DNA from: Mycobacterium kubicae
GTDB lineage: Bacteria > Actinomycetota > Actinomycetes > Mycobacteriales > Mycobacteriaceae
Assembly (NCBI RefSeq): GCF_015689175.1
Contig: NZ_CP065047.1
Span: 3,100,001-3,164,000 of the forward strand
Direction of reading: 5' to 3'
Length of the DNA: 64,000 nucleotides
In this document: positions 43,743 to 51,359 of the stretch, piece after piece
Layout: each line of letters begins with the position of its first letter
Numbering within the stretch: position 1 is the first letter of the stretch
The notes under the pieces: generated by a model
The model's database searches: none
Told to the model about the DNA's origin: nothing
What the model saw: only the letters and a program-made list of their open reading frames with translations
Made by a program: the position numbers and the translations under genes

Positions 43743-44099
43743 ATGACCCTACCGATTGTGCGCTTCCTTGTCGTCCTGACCACCGCCGTCGCAACCGCGG
43801 GCATTACGCTGCCCGACCTGGTGCCAGCCCAATTCGTCCTGGCGAATTCGGCCCGCGTCGGTGTGTCCCGCTCCTGGCTGCCGACCCTGGCCATGCTGAA
43901 GTTCGCCGGCGCCGGTGGGCTGATCGTCGGGCTGCTCGGTTTGCGGTATATCGGGATCGCCGCCGCGACGGGGCTGGTCCTGTATTTCATCGGCGCCGTC
44001 ATTGTGCACGTACGGGCGCGCGTCTTCTCCAACATCGCCTTTCCAGGCGGTTACTTGGTGCTGTCGATCGCGTCGCTGGTCTTACTGGTGGCGCACTGA
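43743..44099 (+). CDS. DoxX-like small membrane protein
   Basis: 118 aa, four hydrophobic helices (about residues 4-24, 48-68, 72-92, 98-116), DoxX-like. AAGGAG ribosome site before ATG 43743; longer in-frame starts back to 43644 overlap the sigma gene start. Divergent from the ECF41 sigma gene and likely its target. Function in redox or thiol stress is known for DoxX in other systems; here it is inference. Confidence 0.78.
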   Translation: MTLPIVRFLVVLTTAVATAGITLPDLVPAQFVLANSARVGVSRSWLPTLAMLKFAGAGGLIVGLLGLRYIGIAAATGLVLYFIGAVIVHVRARVFSNIAFPGGYLVLSIASLVLLVAH

Positions 44100-44110
44100 G
44101 CCGTCACCGA

Positions 44111-44908
44111 TCAGGCTGGGAAGTAACGGATCTCGTTGATCTGGTGGCCGCGCCAAGCCACGTCGGCGAACAGAATGCCGCGCCCGTGATCCGAGGCCAC
44201 CGAAACGGTGACCGTCGAACCCGCGCCGATGGCTTTGGTCCAGCTGGCGCCGCGCAGCTGCTCGACGAGTTCGGTGCGGTCCAGTGCGTCGTCATCGCCC
44301 AAAGTGATTGGGGCGCCTGGTGACAACGTTTGCAATACGGCCGCCTCGTCCTTTCGCACGATTGCGTTGAGGAAGGTTTCGACGAGCTTCTTGTGACGCG
44401 TGCCCGCGCGGCGGAAACCACTGAGGAAGCCCGCGGTGCCGCGCAGGCCCTGGTTGCCCAGCAAGCTCCGGGACAGTTGCACAGCCGGTGACACCGCGCC
44501 GGGTCCGGTTCGCAGGAATTGCAGCATCATGGCCGGCAACTCCCAGTACGCCCGCAGTTCGGCGATCTGCCAGTCGGCGCCGGTCCCCCGCAGGTCGTAG
44601 CGCAAAAACGCGGGAATGAGCATGGTCACGGCTGAACCCATCGCCACCTCGAGCTCGAGGTCGCGCACCACAACGCAGCCGCAGACGATGTCGAGGTCCC
44701 GGTGAAACTTGATGTCTCGGGGGGCGATGAACGTGTCGAAGAATCGGCCGATCTGCTCACGACCCACGTTGGGCCTCGACCCGACTGGATCTTCCACGCG
44801 GGCGTCCTCGGTGAACAGGCCCACCCAGCCGGCCCGGTCATGGGCAGCGGCGGCCTGCGGCGAGCGCTCGACGGCGGCCAGCAAGGCCTCCCGGTCCGGC
44901 CGCGCCAT
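44111..44908 (-). CDS. NTF2/SnoaL-like protein (Rv2042c-like)
   Basis: About 265 aa, the length of Rv2042c. The N-terminal part is SnoaL/ketosteroid-isomerase-like (AHDRAGWVGLFTEDARVEDPVGSRPNVGREQIGRFFDTFI, in pieces, residues 20-60). A second NTF2-like unit begins near HKKLVETFLNAIVRKDEAAVLQTL (about residue 175). No catalytic set could be confirmed. Starts in the stop of pncA (TGATG), so translation is coupled, as for Rv2043c-Rv2042c in M. tuberculosis. Confidence 0.82.
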   Translation of the reverse strand: MARPDREALLAAVERSPQAAAAHDRAGWVGLFTEDARVEDPVGSRPNVGREQIGRFFDTFIAPRDIKFHRDLDIVCGCVVVRDLELEVAMGSAVTMLIPAFLRYDLRGTGADWQIAELRAYWELPAMMLQFLRTGPGAVSPAVQLSRSLLGNQGLRGTAGFLSGFRRAGTRHKKLVETFLNAIVRKDEAAVLQTLSPGAPITLGDDDALDRTELVEQLRGASWTKAIGAGSTVTVSVASDHGRGILFADVAWRGHQINEIRYFPA

Positions 44909-45468
44909 CAGCTGCTCGAGACCACGCTGATACCGGCATTGCGCATGTCGGCGATGGCCTGCGAGGTGGAGTCCGCCGCGGCACCCGCCGTCAGGTCCAG
45001 CAGCACTCTGGTCGCCAAGCCAGCGCGGACCGCATCTTTGGAGGTCATCCGCACACAATAATCGGTGGCTACTCCGACGATATCGACCTCATCCACCTGC
45101 CGTTGCCGCAACCAGTCCAGCAACGGTGTGTCGTTGTCGTCGACGCCCTCGAACCCGCTGTACGCCCCGCTGAACGCGCCTTTGCGGAACACGGCATCCA
45201 AGCGACTGGTGTCGAGATCGGGATGGAAGTCCGCGCCGAGAGTTCCTGCGACACAGTGGGGCGGCCAGGAGGAGGAGTAATCCGGGTGATCGGAGAAATG
45301 ATCGCCGGGATCTATATGAAAGTCCTTGGTAGCAACGATGTGTTGGTATCCGGGGTCACTGGCCAGGTAGGCGTTTATTGCCGCTGGCAAAGCCGCAGCG
45401 CCGGTCACCGGTACCGAGCCGCCCTCGCAGAAATCGTTTTGCACGTCGACGATGATCAACGCCCGCAC
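44908..45468 (-). CDS. pncA: Nicotinamidase/pyrazinamidase PncA
   Basis: 186 aa, exactly the length of M. tuberculosis PncA. Hydrolyses nicotinamide to nicotinate in NAD salvage, and activates pyrazinamide. Catalytic triad D8, K96, C138 and metal ligands D49, H51, H57, H71 are all present; H57, whose loss makes M. bovis PncA inactive, is kept. Position 137 is Tyr (M. tuberculosis has His), as in many other nicotinamidases (ATDYCV). GTG 45468 is preferred over the longer frame upstream. Operon with the Rv2042c-like gene. Confidence 0.95.
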   Translation of the reverse strand: MRALIIVDVQNDFCEGGSVPVTGAAALPAAINAYLASDPGYQHIVATKDFHIDPGDHFSDHPDYSSSWPPHCVAGTLGADFHPDLDTSRLDAVFRKGAFSGAYSGFEGVDDNDTPLLDWLRQRQVDEVDIVGVATDYCVRMTSKDAVRAGLATRVLLDLTAGAAADSTSQAIADMRNAGISVVSSS

Positions 45469-45539
45469 ACACCCCACGATATGCCGGTAACGACCGGCCC
45501 GGCGGTTTGTGGGCTGGCGAGGCGGGTAATACACCTGCC

Positions 45540-46598
45540 ATGTTGATCCGGAGAATCGCGCGACCCATGTTGTCAGCTGTGTTCATCGGCCAGGGAGTGG
45601 ACGCCCTGCGCAACCCGAAGCCGGCAGCGCAAGCCGCCCAGCCCACCGTGAGCGGATTGCAGCAACTGCCCGATCCGGTGGGTAGCAAAGTACCGACGGA
45701 TGCCGAGACACTTGCCAAAATCAACGCCGGTGTCCAGATCGGCGGTGGCCTGTTGTTGGCCGCGGGCAGACTGCCCCGAGTCGCCTCTGCTGCGCTGGCG
45801 TTGACAGTAATCCCCGGCAACCTTGGCGCGCATATGTTTTGGACCGAATCCGATCCGGAGCGCAAGGCGGAGATGCGCCGGGCGTTTCTGGCCGACGTGA
45901 GCCTGTTGGGCGGATTGATCATCGCGTCGGCCGACACCGCGGGTAAACCGTCGCTGGGTTGGCGCGGTCGCAAGGCGGCCGAACGGCTCTCGGAGCGGGT
46001 GTCCGGAGCGCTACCGGGATCCCACGACGCGCTGATCGATGCGGAGCTTGGGGATCGTATTGTGCACGGTCTGCAGGCCGGCGCCGAACGCAGCCGTGAG
46101 CTGGCCAGCACCGCCGCCGAGAAGAGCGCGCCCTACGCCGAAGCCGCCCTGGAGCGGGGTCGCGAACTGGCCAGCACCGCGGCCGAGAAGAGCGCGCCGC
46201 TGGCCGAAGCCGCCCTGGAACGGGGTCGGGAACTGGCCAGCACCGCCGCCGAGCGGACTGCGCCGCTGGCGAAGAAGGCGCGCAAACGCAGCCGGGAGTT
46301 GGCCAGCACCGCGGCCGAGCGGAGTGTCCCGTTGGCCGAGGAGGCGCGCAAGCGGGGTGAGAAGCTGGCGAGCACGGCTCGGGAGCGCAGCGTAGAGCTG
46401 GCCGAAACCGCACGTCAGCGCGGCAGCGTGCTGGCCGATACGGCGGTGGCCCGCGGTAGCCAGCTCGCCGACACCGCCCGCGACCGGGGCAGCCAACTCG
46501 CCGACACCGCGGTGGCGCGCAGCAGTCAACTCGCCGACACCGCCCGCGACCGCTTCGACGAGCAGCTCAGCGGCCGTCGCAAGCGCTGGTGGAACTAG
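45540..46598 (+). CDS. DoxX-family membrane protein with 22-residue repeat tail
   Basis: About 352 aa. The N-terminal 145 or so residues are DoxX-like with membrane helices (LSAVFIGQGVDALRN, INAGVQIGGGLLLAAGRLPRVASAALALTVIPGNLGAHMFW). From residue 183 to 336 come seven tandem 22-residue units of the form (E/K/D)R-(G/S)-x2-LAxTAxx(R/K)xxx-LAxxA(R/L). This gives long amphipathic helices resembling apolipoprotein 11/22-mers. The end is a basic, Trp-rich tail (RRKRWWN). It may lie along the membrane or bind partners. Divergent from pncA; its 3' end overlaps gntK by 32 bp. Confidence 0.82.
   Translation: MLIRRIARPMLSAVFIGQGVDALRNPKPAAQAAQPTVSGLQQLPDPVGSKVPTDAETLAKINAGVQIGGGLLLAAGRLPRVASAALALTVIPGNLGAHMFWTESDPERKAEMRRAFLADVSLLGGLIIASADTAGKPSLGWRGRKAAERLSERVSGALPGSHDALIDAELGDRIVHGLQAGAERSRELASTAAEKSAPYAEAALERGRELASTAAEKSAPLAEAALERGRELASTAAERTAPLAKKARKRSRELASTAAERSVPLAEEARKRGEKLASTARERSVELAETARQRGSVLADTAVARGSQLADTARDRGSQLADTAVARSSQLADTARDRFDEQLSGRRKRWWN
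46086..46547 (+). repeat. Seven tandem 66-bp coding repeats
   Basis: Seven in-frame units of 66 bp coding the 22-residue repeats of the DoxX-like protein. The first four (RELASTAAE core) are most alike, and the last two (QLADTA core) form a second subgroup, so there were at least two rounds of duplication. Confidence 0.85.
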
Positions 46599-47112
46599 CC
46601 AGATAGGAATCGACGACGTCGTCGACGTCCTGGCCGACGTCGACGGCGACGCCGTTTTCGTCGGCGCCAAGGGGTTCCAAGGCGTCCAATTGCGACCGCA
46701 GCAATGCCACCGGCATGAAGTGACCCGGTCGGGCCGTGATGCGTCGGCTGAGCAGTTCCCGTGTCCCGGTCAGGTGCAGGAACCGGACCTGAGGGCATTG
46801 GGTGCGCAGTTGGTCGCGGTAGCGGCGTTTGAGCGCTGAACAACTCATCACCCCGCCGTCGGGGTGGGCGGCCAGCCAGTCGCCGACCTTCTCCAGCCAC
46901 GGATAGCGGTCAGCGTCGGTGAGCGCAACGCCCGCGGACATCTTGGCCAGATTGGCCGGCGGGTGCAGGTTGTCGGCGTCCATGAACGGCAGGCCCAGGC
47001 GCCGCGCGAGGGCGGCTCCGATCGTGGACTTTCCGGCTCCCGAGACACCCATCACCACGATGGGTGACCGGGGCGTCGACCGGTCGCCGCTCACGGCTGG
47101 TTTCGGTTCCAT
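46567..47112 (-). CDS. gntK: Gluconokinase
   Basis: 181 aa. P-loop GVSGAGKST (residues 22-30), then PFMDADNLHPPANLAKMSAGVALTDADRYPWLEKVGDWL (43-82, in pieces), CSALKRRYRDQLR and FLHLTGTRELLSRRITARPGHFMP match GntK-type gluconokinases, which phosphorylate D-gluconate with ATP for entry to the pentose phosphate pathway. Overlaps the end of the kinase-lipocalin gene by 22 bp and the DoxX gene by 32 bp. Last gene of a lipT-kinase-gntK run. Confidence 0.92.
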   Translation of the reverse strand: MEPKPAVSGDRSTPRSPIVVMGVSGAGKSTIGAALARRLGLPFMDADNLHPPANLAKMSAGVALTDADRYPWLEKVGDWLAAHPDGGVMSCSALKRRYRDQLRTQCPQVRFLHLTGTRELLSRRITARPGHFMPVALLRSQLDALEPLGADENGVAVDVGQDVDDVVDSYLASSTSACDGR

Positions 47113-49082
47113 TCCATCCAGCCGACTCCACGGCGGCCGTCGCCAGTGGTGATGTCGACCCAGGCGCGCGGAAACTGGCTGACGCGCCCGTCGTCGGCGG
47201 TCAGCAAGACCGGCGCGTGCGCGCGCACCTCGACGTCAGCGGCAAGGTCCCCGGGGTTCAGCGTCAGGTTGGTGTCGAGCGGTAAGCCACTGGGCGCGAA
47301 CGCCTCTCGGTAGGTGACGCTTTGCAATTCGGTCAGCGGGCCCTCGGCACTCTGCAGGTAACCGATGCCGAGTTCGCCGGTGTTCGGGATGGTCAGGTGC
47401 AGACCGTGCAGGTGCGTGCCGTCGTCGAGGTGCAGTGCGCTCCACATCCAGTTCATGCTCCACCAGTCGCGCACACCCCAGGAGTGGTCGCGCTGTCCGG
47501 GAACCGAATCGATCTGGTAGCGAGCGTGTTTGACCACGACGGTGCCCGAGACGGTGCAGGGAATCTCGTAGCGGGTGGTGACCCGATACTGATACGGGGT
47601 TCCGTTCGTGGTCCACTCCAGGTTGAGCGCCACGTCCACCGGTTCGCCCGCCTCGCCGCGCAGCAAGGCCGACGGGTCCGGGTAGGACTGGCCTCGGGCC
47701 CGTAGATCGACCCGATAGGTGTGTAATGGTGCGTCGGCGGCGTGGCGCAGTTCGATGCTGTCGGTTCGGATCGCCCACGGGTCGGCGGGCACCGGCACGT
47801 CGACGTCGATGACGGCCACGGTCGGCAGGTCTGGTCCGCACAGCAGCGCGTGAATCCAGGCTCGCCCTTGATTGGGTATCAGGCCGAGGCGGAACCAGCC
47901 ACCCAATCCCTCTGCCGCAGCGACGAAGTCGGCGTACCAGCTCTCGCTCCATAGCGGCTCGGCGGTTGCAGTGTGGGCGAGCTCATCCGGCTCCGCCGGT
48001 TGTAAGGGTTCCGGTTGGGCAGGGGCAGGTAGGGTGGCCAACGCGTCGGTGTCCAGCACATGGTCACAGTGCCGCTGCAGCATCGTCATGAACATCTCGT
48101 CACCGCGCGCGGTGCGCTCCACCAGCATCGAGGACACGATCGCCATCATTACGCCGAAAAAGCTTTGCCTGCGCACACTTTCGCGGAGTTCGGCCAGCGT
48201 GATCGGTGGCATCGGACCCAGCGCCCCATAGTAGGCACGCAGCAACTCGTCATAGTGGGTGCGTCGGTCCGGAGTGGATAGGGCGCAACCCAGGAAGTAG
48301 GCGAGATCGGTCAAAGCCGGTCCCCAGGACACGGTCTGCCAGTCGACCACGGTGAGTGCCCGGTCGGACCCGGCAGCGCCGAACAGCATGTTGTCCAGCC
48401 GGTAGTCGCCGTGCACCAGACCCCGCACTCGGCCCGGGGCGCCCTCCTGAGCGAGGTAACCGTCGAAAGCGGCGATGAAGGTATCGCAGACGGTGCGGTG
48501 CTGCGGCGCGACCCGATCGCCGTAGCGGTCGATGAAGCCCGCGTACAGCGGCGTGATCATGGCCTGGCTCAGCGGTGAGTCGCGGTTGAGCCACGCTGCG
48601 GCGGCCGCCGCAGCGTCGCCGAGCAGCGGGGCATGCAGCCGGGCCAGCTCGACGACGGCCAGGTGCGCTTGTTGGCTTGTGGCACCGGCGATTTCGTCGC
48701 CGACGACCGCCGGAGCGGCATCACCGAGCAGCAGATCGAACACGCCGGTGCTGAGGTCGACGGCCGCGTGGTAGCACGGTGCGATCGCGCCGCCCAGCCG
48801 TGGTGCGATGTCGTGGTAGAACCGGACCTCGCGCTCGTAGAGACCCAGCGTCAACCCGGTCTGCCGGCTCATTGGATCGCTGGCGGCGACCTTTAGGACC
48901 ACCGATCGCGGGCCGTCGCCCTCGGAGTAGCTCAGGCCGATCCGGTAGCACTCGCTCATTTGTCCGGTGCCGATACGCTCGGTGGTGAAGCTGGAAACGG
49001 TTCCAGCGCCAAGAGTTTCGGTGAGCCACTCGGCGGTGAGGTCGCTGGGGCGTTCGATGGCCCGCTCGTTGTCAGACGCCAT
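47091..49082 (-). CDS. Aminoglycoside-phosphotransferase-like kinase fused to a lipocalin-like domain
   Basis: 663 aa, two halves. Residues about 1-350 are a small-molecule kinase of the APH/ecdysteroid-kinase type with Brenner motif VHGDYRLDN (near 222) and metal motif VVDWQTVSWG (near 245). Residues about 385-660 resemble the CrtC/AttH lipocalin-like domain (DUF7064/7065), with DHSWGVRDWW near 531 and HLHGLHLTIPN further on. Suggests phosphorylation of a lipid- or steroid-like alcohol bound by the second domain. Starts 5 bp after lipT ends and overlaps gntK by 22 bp. Confidence 0.82.
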   Translation of the reverse strand: MASDNERAIERPSDLTAEWLTETLGAGTVSSFTTERIGTGQMSECYRIGLSYSEGDGPRSVVLKVAASDPMSRQTGLTLGLYEREVRFYHDIAPRLGGAIAPCYHAAVDLSTGVFDLLLGDAAPAVVGDEIAGATSQQAHLAVVELARLHAPLLGDAAAAAAAWLNRDSPLSQAMITPLYAGFIDRYGDRVAPQHRTVCDTFIAAFDGYLAQEGAPGRVRGLVHGDYRLDNMLFGAAGSDRALTVVDWQTVSWGPALTDLAYFLGCALSTPDRRTHYDELLRAYYGALGPMPPITLAELRESVRRQSFFGVMMAIVSSMLVERTARGDEMFMTMLQRHCDHVLDTDALATLPAPAQPEPLQPAEPDELAHTATAEPLWSESWYADFVAAAEGLGGWFRLGLIPNQGRAWIHALLCGPDLPTVAVIDVDVPVPADPWAIRTDSIELRHAADAPLHTYRVDLRARGQSYPDPSALLRGEAGEPVDVALNLEWTTNGTPYQYRVTTRYEIPCTVSGTVVVKHARYQIDSVPGQRDHSWGVRDWWSMNWMWSALHLDDGTHLHGLHLTIPNTGELGIGYLQSAEGPLTELQSVTYREAFAPSGLPLDTNLTLNPGDLAADVEVRAHAPVLLTADDGRVSQFPRAWVDITTGDGRRGVGWMEWNRNQP

Positions 49083-49087
49083 GGCGT

Positions 49088-50593
49088 TCAGTGCACCAAG
49101 CTAAAGCCGTCCCACGCGAGTCGGCGGTGCTGGTGTGGATCGAACTCGATGCGGCACTTGCGGTCGAAAACCATGACGGCTCGGTCGGTATGCGTGTAGG
49201 CCGGCCAGTCGTCACCGGGCACACCGGTGCGGCTGAACGACCGCCAGCGGCGTTGTACCTCGTTGCTGACCCGCAGCGCGGAGCGTTGGTCGGCGGCCGC
49301 GGTGAGCAAGGCGCCGAATCTGGTGCGGTAGATGTCGAATACGGCGAACAGTTCGGTGGCATGCGTCGCTCCGAAACCCGACCAGCGCAGCGTGCGCGGT
49401 GCATAGTCATAGCGGTACAGGTAGGTGGGTGCATGGTTGGTGTGGGCTTCGGCGATCTGCCAGGCCGCCGCACCGAAGGCGAAGTCACCGCCGAGTTGGA
49501 TACATGCCGATGCCGCAGGGTAATTCGGGTAGGCCGCGGTGATGCGCTCGCGGGCAGCCGGGTCGGCGTCGGCCAGCAACTCCTCGACCATCGACTGGTT
49601 GGTCGGCAGCATCCGGAGGAACCGGGTGAACAACCGGCCCTCCTCGGCGTTGGTGCCGACGATGAGGGGCACCCGGTGCGCCTGTCCGTTGCGCATCGCG
49701 TCGATCGGGTCGATGGGCAGCACCTCGTCACCGGCCACCGGCCCAATGGGGAAGGCGCCCAGTCGTTTCTGCATGCCCTGTTCGATCAGGCGTTGCTGGG
49801 CCTTGACCAGCTGGGCCGGCGATGCCTGCATCACCGCCGTGGCGGCGTCGTCAGGGCTCGCCCCGAGCAACTGGGCGAATCGCGTCGCGAATTCGGCGGC
49901 AACCTCCGGCGAGCGCACCATACCCATCGCGGGGCTTTCCGAAATGGCGTGTGCGAAAAGCCCTTTGGCGGCGGGAACCGCCAACAGCGTCGCGGTGATG
50001 TGGGCCCCCGCGCTTTCGCCGAAGATGGTGACGTTGTCCGGGTCACCGCCGAAACTAGCGATGTTGTCGTTGACCCAGCGCAGTGCCAGCACCAAATCGC
50101 GCAGATACAGGTTGCCGTCGATGTTGGTCTGGGGCGTCGACAACGAGGACAGGTCCAGGCAGCCCAGCGCGCCCAGCCGGTAGTTGACCGACACGTAGAC
50201 ACAACCCCGCCGGGCCAGGGCCGCACCGTCATAGATGGGGGTGGCCGAGCTGCCCAAGATGTAGCCGCCGCCGTGGATGAAGAACATGACCGGTAACGGT
50301 TCGTCTGCGCCGCCTTCGGGTGTGACGACGTTGAGCGTCAAGCAGTCTTCGCTCATGGGTTGGTACCGGCCCAGACCGACCATGGTGTAGCGACGCTGCT
50401 GGGGGGCGCAGTTGGCGAATCCGTGGCAGTGCCGCACCCCGGACCAACGTTCGGCGGGCTGCGGTGCTTTATAGCGCAGCGGGCCTACCGGCGGCCTGGC
50501 GTACGGAATGCCTCGCCAGCGATTGACGCCGTCGCGGGTGAAGCCTTCGACGGTGCCGGCGGCCGTGCGGGCGCGGACGATGCGCTCGTGCAT
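49088..50593 (-). CDS. lipT: Type-B carboxylesterase LipT
   Basis: 501 aa (Rv2045c is about 511). Type-B carboxylesterase: N-terminal GTVEGFTRDGVNRWRGIPYARPPVG, oxyanion HGGGYILGS (near residue 105), nucleophile GESAGAHITA (near 187), acid and base expected near 310 and 400. Splits carboxylic esters. No clear signal peptide. Order lipT-lppI-Rv2047c-pks12 is that of M. tuberculosis. Divergent from lppI with 78 bp between. Confidence 0.92.
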   Translation of the reverse strand: MHERIVRARTAAGTVEGFTRDGVNRWRGIPYARPPVGPLRYKAPQPAERWSGVRHCHGFANCAPQQRRYTMVGLGRYQPMSEDCLTLNVVTPEGGADEPLPVMFFIHGGGYILGSSATPIYDGAALARRGCVYVSVNYRLGALGCLDLSSLSTPQTNIDGNLYLRDLVLALRWVNDNIASFGGDPDNVTIFGESAGAHITATLLAVPAAKGLFAHAISESPAMGMVRSPEVAAEFATRFAQLLGASPDDAATAVMQASPAQLVKAQQRLIEQGMQKRLGAFPIGPVAGDEVLPIDPIDAMRNGQAHRVPLIVGTNAEEGRLFTRFLRMLPTNQSMVEELLADADPAARERITAAYPNYPAASACIQLGGDFAFGAAAWQIAEAHTNHAPTYLYRYDYAPRTLRWSGFGATHATELFAVFDIYRTRFGALLTAAADQRSALRVSNEVQRRWRSFSRTGVPGDDWPAYTHTDRAVMVFDRKCRIEFDPHQHRRLAWDGFSLVH

Positions 50594-50671
50594 AGACCGA
50601 CGTTAGCGGACGCGTCGCGGGGACGGCGCGCGCAGCGCCCGAATTCGGATCGTGGCGATTAGCCTGGCGGG

Positions 50672-51352
50672 ATGCGGATCGGTGCCTTGGTTGCAATACC
50701 TCTGCTGCTTGCGGGGTGCTCGCATGATGCCGGCAGCCAGTCGGAACATTCGCAAACGACCGGCGCAACGCCGCCGAGCAGCACCACTTCCGCCTCGGCC
50801 GGCAAGCTGCCGTCGCCGCCGACCGCGCCGGCCGCCGGAGCGCCGATGTCGGAGGTCATCGCCTGGGTGGAGGCGGCGCACCCGGCCGATCCCGCCAAGT
50901 TCCACACCGCAGCGCGCGACGGTGTCACCAATCAACTCGGTGACGACAGCGCGTTTTCCGCCTCGGCAGGTGCAGTGGCGTGCACGACGGATACCAAACA
51001 CACCGGTGACGCGGTTGCCTGTCTGGTCAAGTTGACCAATCCACCGCCGCGGCCCGACACCGCCTACGGCGAGTGGAAGGGCGGCTGGGTGAACTTCGAC
51101 GGCACCAACTTGCAGGTAGGAGCGGCGCGGGCCGATCCAGGACCATTCGTCAACGGCGACGGGCCGGAGCTGGCCAATGGCAGTTCACTGTTCTTCGGTG
51201 ACTATCGCTGCCGCGCCGATCAATCCGAGGTGATCTGTGTGAACTACGCCCACCAGTCCGCGGCCCGGCTCAGCGCCGCGGGCGTCGAACCGTACGGCTG
51301 CCTGCGGTCGGTGCCGCCGCCGGACGGGGTGGGGGTCGCCTTCGCCTGTTGA
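50672..51352 (+). CDS. lppI: Lipoprotein LppI
   Basis: 226 aa with a lipoprotein signal MRIGALVAIPLLLAGC, acylated cysteine C16, then a Ser/Thr/Pro/Ala-rich linker (about 17-55) and a globular domain with four cysteines (GAVACTTDT, AVACLVKL, GDYRCRAD, EVICVNY), likely two disulfides. Surface-anchored. Position between lipT and the Rv2047c-like gene matches Rv2046 lppI. Function unknown. Its stop is 8 bp from the convergent neighbour. Confidence 0.87.
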   Translation: MRIGALVAIPLLLAGCSHDAGSQSEHSQTTGATPPSSTTSASAGKLPSPPTAPAAGAPMSEVIAWVEAAHPADPAKFHTAARDGVTNQLGDDSAFSASAGAVACTTDTKHTGDAVACLVKLTNPPPRPDTAYGEWKGGWVNFDGTNLQVGAARADPGPFVNGDGPELANGSSLFFGDYRCRADQSEVICVNYAHQSAARLSAAGVEPYGCLRSVPPPDGVGVAFAC

Positions 51353-51359
51353 GGCCGGT

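Noticed and set aside
46086..46547. CRISPR-like array
   Set aside because: The 66-bp repeats are continuous, in frame and coding without unique spacers, so they are protein repeats.
49091..50296. 401-codon plus-strand frame antisense to lipT
   Set aside because: Composition is that of a high-GC antisense shadow; lipT on the opposite strand has catalytic motifs and synteny.
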